A model generated the notes under the pieces. The model was not told where the DNA came from. It did no database searches and worked only from the letters and a program-made list of their open reading frames with translations. This document shows positions 1-5,176 of a DNA stretch of 5,176 bases, piece by piece; the stretch's first letter is position 1, and every line of letters begins with the position of its first letter. A program made the position numbers and the translations under genes. Source of the stretch: Candidatus Bathyarchaeota archaeon (lineage in GTDB: Archaea; Thermoproteota; Bathyarchaeia; TCS64); contig JAUYEB010000206.1 in the NCBI GenBank assembly GCA_030691555.1, positions 1 to 5,176 on the forward strand. Direction: 5' to 3'.

Positions 1-2649
1 TGCGACAAGCTCGGCGTCACGGGCTGGGACTGGCTCCTCAAGATGGGGAGGAAGAAGAAGGGCGAGGGGGAGTCGAAGGAGCCCACCGCCGCCTTCATGG
101 ACGAGATAATCGTCGGCCGCCCCGTCTTCGGCTTCCCCGGCGCCGTCGGAGGCTTCCGCCTCAGGTACGGGAGGGCACGCAACACCGGCCTCGCCGCCGT
201 CGGCATCCACCCCGCAGCCATGGTCATCCTAAACAAGTTCCTAGCCACCGGCGTCCAGATGCGAACCGAGCTGCCCGGCAAGAGCGCCGCCACCTGCCCA
301 GTCGACTCCATCGAGCCCCCCGTCGTCCGCCTAAGGGACGGCACGGTCACCCGCGTCGAGACCGAGGCGGAGGCCGAGAGGCTCCTCCCAGAGGTGGAGC
401 GGATACTCTTCCTCGGCGACTACCTCAGCAACGCCGGCGACTTCATACAGAACAACAAGGCCCTCCTCCCCACCGGCTACGACGAGAACCAGTGGACCCA
501 GGACCTCAGGGCAGCACTCGCGAGGGTCGGCGAGGAGCCCGCTATTAGCCTCACCCACCTACTCTCGGAGAGGATCAGGTACCTCGCCGCGAGCCCGCTC
601 AACAGGCCGACCGTCGAGGAGGCACTCGCCCTCACCGCCATCGACGTCCCCCTCCACCCACGGTGGAACTACCACTGGTCGAACCTCACCAGGGACGAGC
701 TGATAGCCCTACGCACCTCACTCGCGGCCGAGCACGACCCCGCCACCGACGAGTACCCAAACACACCCGAGATCAAAGCTGTCTTAGAGAGGCTGCTCGT
801 CCCCCACGAGGTCAGGGCCGGTCGCCTCGCCCTGGGCGAGGACGCCGAGGTCGTCGCCAGGTGCCTCGCCCTCGGGCAGAGGTACACGGAGATCGGGGGC
901 GAAAACGCCCTGGAGATAGTCAACGGGCTCGCGGGCTTCCACGTCCGCAATAAGGCCCCCGTCTTCGTCGGCGCCAGGATGGGGCGCCCCGAGAAGGCGA
1001 AGGAGCGCCGGATGGCTCCCTACGTCCACAGCCTCTACCCCGTCGCCGAGGCGGGCGGCCCCCAGCGCGACATACTCAGGGCCGAGAAGGGGAAGACGGC
1101 GCGCGTCGAGCTCAGCCAGCGCCAGTGCCTGAGCTGCGGCGAGATCGGGCCCACCACCATCTGCCAGAACTGCGGCGGCGAGACGCGCGGGATACGCCGC
1201 TGCAGCCGCTGCGGTACCCGATTCGAGGGGGAGCGCTGCCCACAGTGTCGATCCGAGATAGTCTCCTACGCCACGGTCGACGTCGACCTGAGGGAGGAGG
1301 TCGAATCCGCCCGCAAGGCGATTGGCGGCCAGCTACCCGCGCGCGTCAAGTGCGTGAAGAGGCTGATGAACGCGACGCGGACCCCTGAGAGCCTCGCGAA
1401 GGGCATACTCAGGGCCCGATACGACCTCAGCGTCTTCAAGGACGGGACACTCAGGTTCGACCTCACGGACATCCCGCTGACCCACTTCAGGCCGAGCGAG
1501 GTCGGGGTCCCCGTGGAGAGGCTCCGGGGGCTCGGGTACACCCACGACACCCACGGCGCGCCGCTGGAGCACGAGGGGCAGATGCTGGAGCTAAAGGTCC
1601 AGGACGTGATCCTCCCCGAGGACTGCGGTGACTACCTCCTGAAGGCGTCCAAGTTCCTCGACGACCAGCTCCGCGACTTCTACAAGCTGGAGCCCTACTA
1701 CAACGCGAAGAGCCGGGGCGACCTGATCGGTTGTCTCCTCCTGGGCCTTGCGCCGCACACCTCGGCGGCCATCTCGGGGAGGCTCATGGGCTACACGAGG
1801 GTGAGGAACCAGTACGCCCACCCTCTCTGGCACGCTGCGAAGAGGAGGAACTGCGACGGTGACGAGGACGCCATAATGCTCGCCCTCGACCCCCTGCTGA
1901 ACTTCAGCAAGACCTACCTCCCCCAGCAGAGCGGGGGGCAGATGGACGCGCCACTCTTCATAATCCCCACCCTCAACCCGAGCGAGGTGGACAAGGAGGC
2001 CCACAACGTCGACGTGGTCGAGATGTATCCGCCCGAGTTCTACAGGTTGTGCGGGGAGGGGGCGGGGAGCGGCCAGTACGGCGCGCTCATCGACACGATC
2101 GGGGCGCGCCTCGGCACCGAGGCCCAGTTCCAGGGCTTCTCCTACACGGAGGAGTGCAGCGACATAAACCTGGGCAGCTTCCACGGAGCCTACAACACAC
2201 TCACGACGATGGTGGAGAAGCTCGACAGCCAGCTGGAGCTCGCCGCGAAGCTCCGGGCTGTAGACGCGAGGCAGGTGGCCCTCAAGATTCTGAACAGCCA
2301 CTTCATGAAGGACATAGTCGGCAACCTGCGCGCCTTCACAAGCCAGACGTTCCGATGCACGAAGTGCAACAGGAAGTACAGGCGCCCGCCGCTCGCCGGG
2401 AAGTGCCAGCGCTGCGGCGGCCACATCCAGATGACCGTCCACAAGGGGGGCATCGAGAAGTACCTCCAGCCCGCCCTCGACATGGTGAAGAAGTACGGCC
2501 TCGACCCATACTATGTGGACCGCCTGGAACTCGTCCGCCTCGAGCTGAGCCAGATATTCCCCGAGGAGGAGATCGTCGAGGAGACGGGGAAGCAGTTCAG
2601 CCTCACCGACTTCATGCGCGGGCAGGGGGAGAAGAGGCCGGCACAGTAA
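1..2649 (+). CDS. polC: DNA polymerase D large (catalytic) subunit DP2, 3' part of the gene
   Basis: This is the catalytic subunit of archaeal replicative polymerase D, which works with the small proofreading subunit DP1 and is tethered by PCNA. The frame is open from base 1, so the true start lies upstream. The 882 visible residues are about two thirds to three quarters of a usual DP2 (roughly 1100-1270 aa). Visible landmarks, numbered from the first visible codon, are: MDEIIVGRPVFGFPG followed by GGFRLRYGRARNTG near 27-60; GARMGRPEKA near 316; eight cysteines in four CxxC pairs (376/379, 388/391, 401/404, 413/416), consistent with two zinc-binding modules; the catalytic motif NCDGDEDA at 617-624, with metal-binding aspartates D619 and D621; GGQMDAPL shortly after it; a further zinc module (C786, C789, C802, C805); and a C-terminal PCNA-binding motif QFSLTDFM at 865-872. 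The active-site region is intact and has no intein. The ATG at 43 is an internal methionine, not the start. Confidence 0.97.
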   Translation, partial: CDKLGVTGWDWLLKMGRKKKGEGESKEPTAAFMDEIIVGRPVFGFPGAVGGFRLRYGRARNTGLAAVGIHPAAMVILNKFLATGVQMRTELPGKSAATCPVDSIEPPVVRLRDGTVTRVETEAEAERLLPEVERILFLGDYLSNAGDFIQNNKALLPTGYDENQWTQDLRAALARVGEEPAISLTHLLSERIRYLAASPLNRPTVEEALALTAIDVPLHPRWNYHWSNLTRDELIALRTSLAAEHDPATDEYPNTPEIKAVLERLLVPHEVRAGRLALGEDAEVVARCLALGQRYTEIGGENALEIVNGLAGFHVRNKAPVFVGARMGRPEKAKERRMAPYVHSLYPVAEAGGPQRDILRAEKGKTARVELSQRQCLSCGEIGPTTICQNCGGETRGIRRCSRCGTRFEGERCPQCRSEIVSYATVDVDLREEVESARKAIGGQLPARVKCVKRLMNATRTPESLAKGILRARYDLSVFKDGTLRFDLTDIPLTHFRPSEVGVPVERLRGLGYTHDTHGAPLEHEGQMLELKVQDVILPEDCGDYLLKASKFLDDQLRDFYKLEPYYNAKSRGDLIGCLLLGLAPHTSAAISGRLMGYTRVRNQYAHPLWHAAKRRNCDGDEDAIMLALDPLLNFSKTYLPQQSGGQMDAPLFIIPTLNPSEVDKEAHNVDVVEMYPPEFYRLCGEGAGSGQYGALIDTIGARLGTEAQFQGFSYTEECSDINLGSFHGAYNTLTTMVEKLDSQLELAAKLRAVDARQVALKILNSHFMKDIVGNLRAFTSQTFRCTKCNRKYRRPPLAGKCQRCGGHIQMTVHKGGIEKYLQPALDMVKKYGLDPYYVDRLELVRLELSQIFPEEEIVEETGKQFSLTDFMRGQGEKRPAQ
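1849..1872 (+). other. DP2 catalytic aspartate motif NCDGDEDA, intein-free
   Basis: These codons encode the polymerase signature NCDGDEDA. In PolD it lies in one of the two double-psi beta-barrels and holds the two catalytic metal-binding aspartates, an arrangement shared with multisubunit RNA polymerases. The Asn-Cys junction is, as I recall, the site where inteins sit in DP2 of Pyrococcus and some haloarchaea. Here it is uninterrupted, and the flanking AKRR and IMLALDPLLNFS read straight through. Confidence 0.9.
2593..2616 (+). other. PIP-box (PCNA-interacting motif) at the DP2 C-terminus
   Basis: The codons for QFSLTDFM fit the PCNA-interacting peptide pattern Q-x-x-hydrophobic-x-x-aromatic-(aromatic or hydrophobic). 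The motif lies ten residues before the stop, in a tail rich in charged residues, where DP2 proteins of other archaea carry their PCNA-binding peptide. Met replaces the second aromatic residue of the strongest consensus. It is recognised by pattern and position only. Confidence 0.75.
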
Positions 2650-2650
2650 C

Positions 2651-2658
2651 CCTTTTAG
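2651..2658 (+). promoter_or_regulatory. Candidate TATA-like box (CCTTTTAG) between DP2 and Sec61-beta
   Basis: A short T-rich tract sits in otherwise GC-rich DNA just after the DP2 stop codon. It lies about 30 bp before the Sec61-beta ATG, which would place a transcription start close to the start codon and give a near-leaderless mRNA. The same tract could instead act as a T-rich archaeal terminator for DP2, or be neutral if the two genes are co-transcribed across this 38-bp gap. Confidence 0.35.
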
Positions 2659-2677
2659 GGGGACCTGCCGGTATCTG

Positions 2678-2682
2678 GGTGA
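2678..2682 (+). promoter_or_regulatory. Shine-Dalgarno-like GGTGA of Sec61-beta
   Basis: GGTGA matches part of the archaeal Shine-Dalgarno consensus GGAGGTGAT and ends five bases before the ATG at 2688. This supports that ATG over the in-frame GTG at 2679, which lies inside the element. Confidence 0.5.
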
Positions 2683-2687
2683 CCGAA

Positions 2688-2873
2688 ATGAGCGGAAGAA
2701 AGAAGAAGGACCAGTCGCCGGGGATGCCCTCGGGCAGCGCCGGGCTGATGAGGTTCTTTCAGGACGAGACGAACGGCCCTAAGATCAGGCCAGAGTTCGT
2801 CGTGGGCGGCGCAGCGGTGCTCATAGCCGCGGTAATCATAGCTAGGGTGTTCTTCGCCGGCCTGGTCTTGTAG
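2688..2873 (+). CDS. Protein translocase subunit Sec61-beta (archaeal SecG/SecBeta)
   Basis: This 61-residue protein is the small non-essential-type subunit of the SecYE-beta protein-conducting channel in the cytoplasmic membrane. It has the family layout: a short basic, flexible cytoplasmic N-terminus (RKKK at 4-7, then a Pro/Gly/Ser-rich stretch), the conserved block SAGLMRFFQDE near 17-27, then KIRPEFVV and one membrane-spanning helix at about 38-58 that ends almost at the C-terminus. Archaeal members are usually about 50-60 aa, so it looks complete. The ATG is preceded by GGTGA at five bases; starting at GTG 2679 would add only three residues. The gene follows DP2 by 38 bp on the same strand, so the two could share a transcript. 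It lies in a different frame from both neighbours and within a longer spurious open frame that runs back into DP2. Confidence 0.93.
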   Translation: MSGRKKKDQSPGMPSGSAGLMRFFQDETNGPKIRPEFVVGGAAVLIAAVIIARVFFAGLVL

Positions 2874-2877
2874 GTCC

Positions 2878-2889
2878 GGCTTTAAAGCC
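2878..2889. repeat. Perfect 12-bp palindrome GGCTTTAAAGCC
   Basis: A perfect inverted repeat starts four bases after the Sec61-beta stop codon and contains TTTAAA at its centre. It could be a regulator-binding site, a symmetric TATA element, or a weak 3'-end structure. It runs directly into the next T-rich tract (CCTTTTAA), which shares its last bases. Confidence 0.6.
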
Positions 2890-2895
2890 TTTTAA
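2881..2895 (+). promoter_or_regulatory. Candidate promoter (TATA-like) region of the DUF2070 gene
   Basis: TTTAAA and then CCTTTTAA form the most AT-rich patch of the 83-bp gap. A TATA box here would put the transcript start near 2910-2920 and leave a leader of about 40 nt before the GTG at 2957. A second candidate, CATTTAGG at 2916-2923, would give a leader of about 12 nt. The sequence alone does not decide between them, and either tract may also serve as a terminator for Sec61-beta. Confidence 0.4.
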
Positions 2896-2956
2896 CCTCC
2901 ACATCAAACGAGTTGCATTTAGGCGGGGGTCTGGTCTGGCTTCGAGCAGGGAAGCT

Positions 2957-4726
2957 GTGAGTAACATCGTCGACTACTACTCGTACCTGTTCACGTTTCC
3001 CTCTCGCTGGGTGATGGTGGCGTCCATCCTCGCGACGATGGGTGTCGTCGGGGTGCTATCCTTCGGCCTAACCTTCGGGGTCCCGGGACTCCTACGGGGG
3101 CTCATATTCGGCCTCGGCGGGCTAGCGATCCCAGTGATAGTCTCCGACTTCATCACAGGTGCCGTCCAGGGGGGCGACGCCCTCCTGAAGCCTCGGAGGA
3201 TAAACATCATATCGTTCGTCTGGGGCCTCGCGGGCGGGTTGATACTTGTCCTCTCTGGGATACTGGCGGCGCTCACCGCGAATCCGGTGTTCCTTTTCAG
3301 GGGGGCCCTCCTCGCCGTCTTCTCCTCGGCGGGGCTCCGCCTGTTGATATTCTCGATCTTCTCTACGCGCGGGTTCCCCAAGATGGCCTTCGCCGTCATG
3401 GTTCAGCCGGCGCTGCTCTTCATCGCGACCGGCCTTCTCGCCCCCGACGTCTGGCAGATCAGCACCCCTACGATCCTACTGATCTTGGCTCTGATTCTCT
3501 CGGGGCCAATCTTGCTGGTGGTCAGGTTGAGTCGGTGGAACTTCGGGGACGGTGCAACGAAGATCATCCCAATCTTCCGGGCGTTTGTCTACGCCTGGGC
3601 CGAGGAATTCAACGGGCCCCTCGAAGAGCAGCTCGCGGCGGTTTCCGAGCCGCGCAGCGTCGAGGCCGATAGCCTGCAGTTCGATGCGGCGTCGGGGGCG
3701 TGCCTCGGTAGGCTGGTTGCGCCCTATGTTCACCCCGGCCCCTTCAGGAAAGTCGGCAGCAGCGGCCTAAGCCTGAGCCTCACAGAGGGCCTGACGGGCT
3801 GCGAGACGCTGGTTGCCCACGGGGTCTCGAACCACGAGTGGGACCTAGCCAAGAGCGGGGACGTCGCCAGGATCGTGGACGCCCTGAGGGGGGCGTCCGC
3901 CTCGGCCTCCTCGGAGACGTGCGGCCCGATGGTGAGGGCCGAGGTGGGTGGAGCAAAGGCGTCCTGCCAGATATTCGGTGAGATCGCCCTCTTTACGCTG
4001 ACGCTCTCCCCCAAGAGCCACGACGACATCCCGGACACCGTCAAGGACCGCGTCCGCGCCGCCTCCAAGGAGCGAGGGCTCATCGCCGTGGTCGTGGACG
4101 CCCACAACTGCCTCGACGACGAGGACCTCCTCGACGACGGGGACGTGGAAAACCTCGCGACGGCGGCGGTGGAGGCACTGGATCGCGCCGCGAAGCTCAA
4201 GCAGGCGCCGTTCAAGGCCGGGTTTTCCCGAGTGCGGCCCTCCGAGTGGGGCCTCGACGACGGCATGGGCCCATGCGGCATAGGCGCGGCGGTGGTCGAG
4301 GCCGCGTCGGGGGAGAGGTACGCCTACGTGGTCTTCGACAGCAACAACATGATCCAGGGCCTCAGGGAGAGGCTGGTGGACAAGCTGGAGGCCGATGGCT
4401 ACGCTGGGGCCGAGGCGCTCACCTCCGACACCCACCTCGTCAACGCGATCGGGGCCACGGAGCGGGGGTACCACCCGATGGGCGAGGCGATGGAGGAGGA
4501 GAAGGTGCTAAAGTACATCGACGAGGCCTTGAAGGGGGCCAGTACCTCACCCTCCGTCGTCTCCTTCATGAGGATAAGGGTCGACGACGTCCAGGTGATA
4601 GGCGTCAAGGGGATCGAGACGCTGAGGGGGGTGGTGAAGACGAGCTTCCGCCTCTTCATACGGACGGCTGCAACCGCTCTGCCCCTCACATTCATCGCGG
4701 CGACCATCGTCGCCCTCCTAGCCTGA
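2957..4726 (+). CDS. DUF2070 family membrane protein, putative membrane-bound hydrolase
   Basis: This 589-residue protein belongs to the archaeal DUF2070 family (COG3356), which has been linked by remote similarity to the neutral ceramidase superfamily; its biochemical role is not established. It starts with the family-like YLFTFPSRW (10-18), which supports the GTG start: no in-frame ATG, GTG or TTG is found between it and the Sec61-beta gene. Hydrophobic segments lie at about 18-40, 44-68, 84-108, 111-136, 143-162 and 171-190, followed by a soluble domain of about 370 residues and one last membrane segment at 568-588. Family-type motifs in the soluble domain are VHPGPF (258-263), HGVSNHEWD (288-296), VVDAHN (379-384), GPCGIGAA (438-445), DSNN (461-464) and LTSDTHLVN (488-496). 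The histidines could form a metal site, which is my inference. An acidic tandem repeat (386-397) directly follows DAHN. Shine-Dalgarno pairing is weak (AGGGA four bases before GTG). No partner gene is evident. Confidence 0.9.
   Translation: MSNIVDYYSYLFTFPSRWVMVASILATMGVVGVLSFGLTFGVPGLLRGLIFGLGGLAIPVIVSDFITGAVQGGDALLKPRRINIISFVWGLAGGLILVLSGILAALTANPVFLFRGALLAVFSSAGLRLLIFSIFSTRGFPKMAFAVMVQPALLFIATGLLAPDVWQISTPTILLILALILSGPILLVVRLSRWNFGDGATKIIPIFRAFVYAWAEEFNGPLEEQLAAVSEPRSVEADSLQFDAASGACLGRLVAPYVHPGPFRKVGSSGLSLSLTEGLTGCETLVAHGVSNHEWDLAKSGDVARIVDALRGASASASSETCGPMVRAEVGGAKASCQIFGEIALFTLTLSPKSHDDIPDTVKDRVRAASKERGLIAVVVDAHNCLDDEDLLDDGDVENLATAAVEALDRAAKLKQAPFKAGFSRVRPSEWGLDDGMGPCGIGAAVVEAASGERYAYVVFDSNNMIQGLRERLVDKLEADGYAGAEALTSDTHLVNAIGATERGYHPMGEAMEEEKVLKYIDEALKGASTSPSVVSFMRIRVDDVQVIGVKGIETLRGVVKTSFRLFIRTAATALPLTFIAATIVALLA
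4111..4146 (+). repeat. In-frame 18-bp tandem duplication in the DUF2070 gene
   Basis: Two adjacent 18-bp units (4111-4128 and 4129-4146) agree at 16 of 18 bases. They encode the six-residue repeats LDDEDL and LDDGDV (residues 386-397), an acidic stretch directly after the conserved DAHN motif. The repeat could be a recent slippage duplication, or chance similarity of two Asp-rich segments in a codon-biased gene. Confidence 0.7.
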
Positions 4727-4736
4727 CCCGAACACC

Positions 4737-4784
4737 TCCTAGGTGGGGCAAACCGTCACTCCTTTTATCCTAGGTGGGACAGAC
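4737..4784 (+). repeat. Direct repeat pair TCCTAGGTGGG... flanking the candidate TATA box
   Basis: TCCTAGGTGGGGCAAAC (4737-4753) and TCCTAGGTGGGACAGAC (4768-4784) agree at 15 of 17 positions, including an unbroken 11-bp block, with starts 31 bp apart (about three helical turns). The T-rich box at 4763-4768 lies between them and touches the second copy. Each copy holds the palindrome CCTAGG. The first also forms CACCT-CCT-AGGTG with its upstream bases. The layout resembles a pair of operators around a promoter; function is inferred. Confidence 0.75.
4761..4768 (+). promoter_or_regulatory. Candidate TATA box (CCTTTTAT) of the aminotransferase gene
   Basis: This is the only T-rich stretch in the 82-bp gap, centred about 43 bp before the TTG start. 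A transcript beginning about 25 bp downstream would carry a leader of roughly 15-20 nt that includes the Shine-Dalgarno-like GAGGGTG. It is flanked on both sides by the 17-bp direct repeat. A role as terminator of the DUF2070 transcript is also possible. Confidence 0.5.
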
Positions 4785-4795
4785 TAGTGCCCGAA

Positions 4796-4802
4796 GAGGG
4801 TG
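4796..4802 (+). promoter_or_regulatory. Shine-Dalgarno-like GAGGGTG of the aminotransferase gene
   Basis: GAGGGTG resembles the archaeal consensus GGAGGTG with one extra G and ends six bases before the TTG at 4809. With the in-frame TAA at 4803-4805, it fixes TTG as the likely start codon. Confidence 0.5.
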
Positions 4803-4808
4803 TAAAGG

Positions 4809-5176
4809 TTGAGTTACCCCAAGATTGTAGTCACTCCTCCCGGCCCCAAGGCGCAGAAGGCCGTCGCCAGGGACGCGAGGTACATCTCCCCCTCCTTCGG
4901 CAGGGCGTATCCCCTCGTCGTGAAGGAGGCTAAGGGCTGCATAGTCACGGACGTCGACGGTAACCAGTTCATCGACATGAACTCGGGACTCGCCGTCATG
5001 AGCGTCGGGCACAGCCACCCGAAGGTGCTCAAGGCCATCCACGAGCAGGTGGACAGGTTCCTCAGCTACAGCTACACGGACTTCTTCTACGAGAACTACC
5101 TCGACCTCGGGGAGCAGCTCCACGGCATCGTGCCGGGGAACTTCGAGAAGAAGTTCTTCTACGGTAACAGCGGCGC
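4809..5176 (+). CDS. Class III PLP-dependent aminotransferase, N-terminal part (4-aminobutyrate/ornithine aminotransferase-like)
   Basis: The first 122 codons are present and the right edge cuts the gene; the family is usually about 430-460 aa. The protein would move an amino group between an amino acid and a keto acid using pyridoxal phosphate in the cytoplasm. Visible family marks are the archaeal-style N-terminus IVVTPPGPKA (6-15), a beta-strand region GCIVTDVDGNQFIDMNSGLAVMSVGHSHPKV (43-73) typical of class III enzymes, and YGNSG at 118-122, the start of the NSG(A/T)EA phosphate-binding loop. The PPGPKA opening resembles archaeal enzymes annotated as 4-aminobutyrate or acetylornithine aminotransferases, some of which proved to be ornithine aminotransferases or amino-acid racemases, so the substrate cannot be named. 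The start is TTG: an in-frame TAA lies three bases upstream, and the next in-frame GTG or ATG codons would remove conserved N-terminal sequence. The catalytic lysine lies outside the window. Confidence 0.92.
   Translation, partial: MSYPKIVVTPPGPKAQKAVARDARYISPSFGRAYPLVVKEAKGCIVTDVDGNQFIDMNSGLAVMSVGHSHPKVLKAIHEQVDRFLSYSYTDFFYENYLDLGEQLHGIVPGNFEKKFFYGNSG

Noticed and set aside
43..45. ATG at 43 as the start of the first gene
   Set aside because: The same frame is open and coding-like from base 1, and DP2 proteins extend several hundred residues further N-terminal; this is an internal Met.
1591..2442. 283-codon open frame on the - strand opposite DP2
   Set aside because: It lies antisense to the most conserved part of the polymerase gene, has a low-complexity Val/Glu/Leu/Arg-rich translation without recognisable motifs, and is expected by chance in codon-biased GC-rich DNA.
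2679..2681. GTG as an alternative start of Sec61-beta
   Set aside because: It would add only three residues and uses the GGTGA that otherwise serves as the ribosome site for ATG 2688; not excluded if the mRNA is leaderless.
2049..2687. Long + strand open frame leading into Sec61-beta as an N-terminal extension
   Set aside because: This part overlaps DP2 in another frame and reads as Arg/Pro/Gly-rich noise; the real Sec61-beta begins at 2688 with a normal family N-terminus.
3730..4474. Two - strand open frames (183 and 209 codons) opposite the DUF2070 gene
   Set aside because: They overlap each other and the conserved soluble domain of DUF2070 and show no family features; treated as shadows.
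4733..4747. CACCT-CCT-AGGTG inverted repeat after the DUF2070 stop as an intrinsic terminator
   Set aside because: The stem is only five pairs with a three-base loop and no T-run follows directly; it is better explained as part of the direct-repeat element.
4246..4773. 175-codon + strand open frame overlapping the DUF2070 3' end
   Set aside because: Its translation is Gly/Arg-rich out-of-frame reading of conserved DUF2070 codons.
4718..4787. Cluster of four CTAG tetranucleotides
   Set aside because: CTAG also occurs in several coding places in this window, and two of the four come from the direct repeat itself, so it is not an independent signal.

Overview
The window is a compact, GC-rich stretch of archaeal chromosome with every gene on the + strand. 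The archaeal call rests on four gene families: the catalytic large subunit of D-family DNA polymerase (DP2/PolC), found only in archaea; a Sec61-beta type translocon subunit; a DUF2070 membrane protein, an archaeal family; and an archaeal-type class III aminotransferase. Frequent AGG (Arg) and ATA (Ile) codons, GTG and TTG starts, and TTTTA/TTTAAA boxes in the gaps fit this. Having PolD argues against the classical Crenarchaeota, which lack it. The style of the Sec61-beta N-terminus hints at a Thaumarchaeota/Aigarchaeota/Bathyarchaeota-like lineage, but that placement is inference only.

Layout: 1-2649 is the 3' part of the DP2 gene, open at the left edge, with 882 codons visible. 2688-2873 is a small Sec61-beta gene. 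2957-4726 encodes a DUF2070 protein with about six N-terminal membrane segments, a large soluble domain and one C-terminal membrane segment. 4809-5176 is the beginning of a PLP-dependent class III aminotransferase, cut by the right edge. The gaps are 38, 83 and 82 bp. Each contains a CCTTTTA tract that could be a TATA-like promoter element or a T-rich terminator.

The genes do not form an obvious single pathway: replication, protein export, an uncharacterised membrane-bound putative hydrolase, and amino-acid metabolism. DP2 and Sec61-beta may be co-transcribed housekeeping genes. DUF2070 and the aminotransferase look as if each has its own promoter. I see no mobile element, CRISPR array, RNA gene or defence system, and no clear novel multi-gene system. 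The points most worth a second look are a 17-bp direct repeat at 31-bp spacing around the candidate TATA box of the aminotransferase, an in-frame 18-bp tandem duplication in the DUF2070 gene, the histidine motifs of that orphan family, and a 12-bp palindrome carrying TTTAAA upstream of it.
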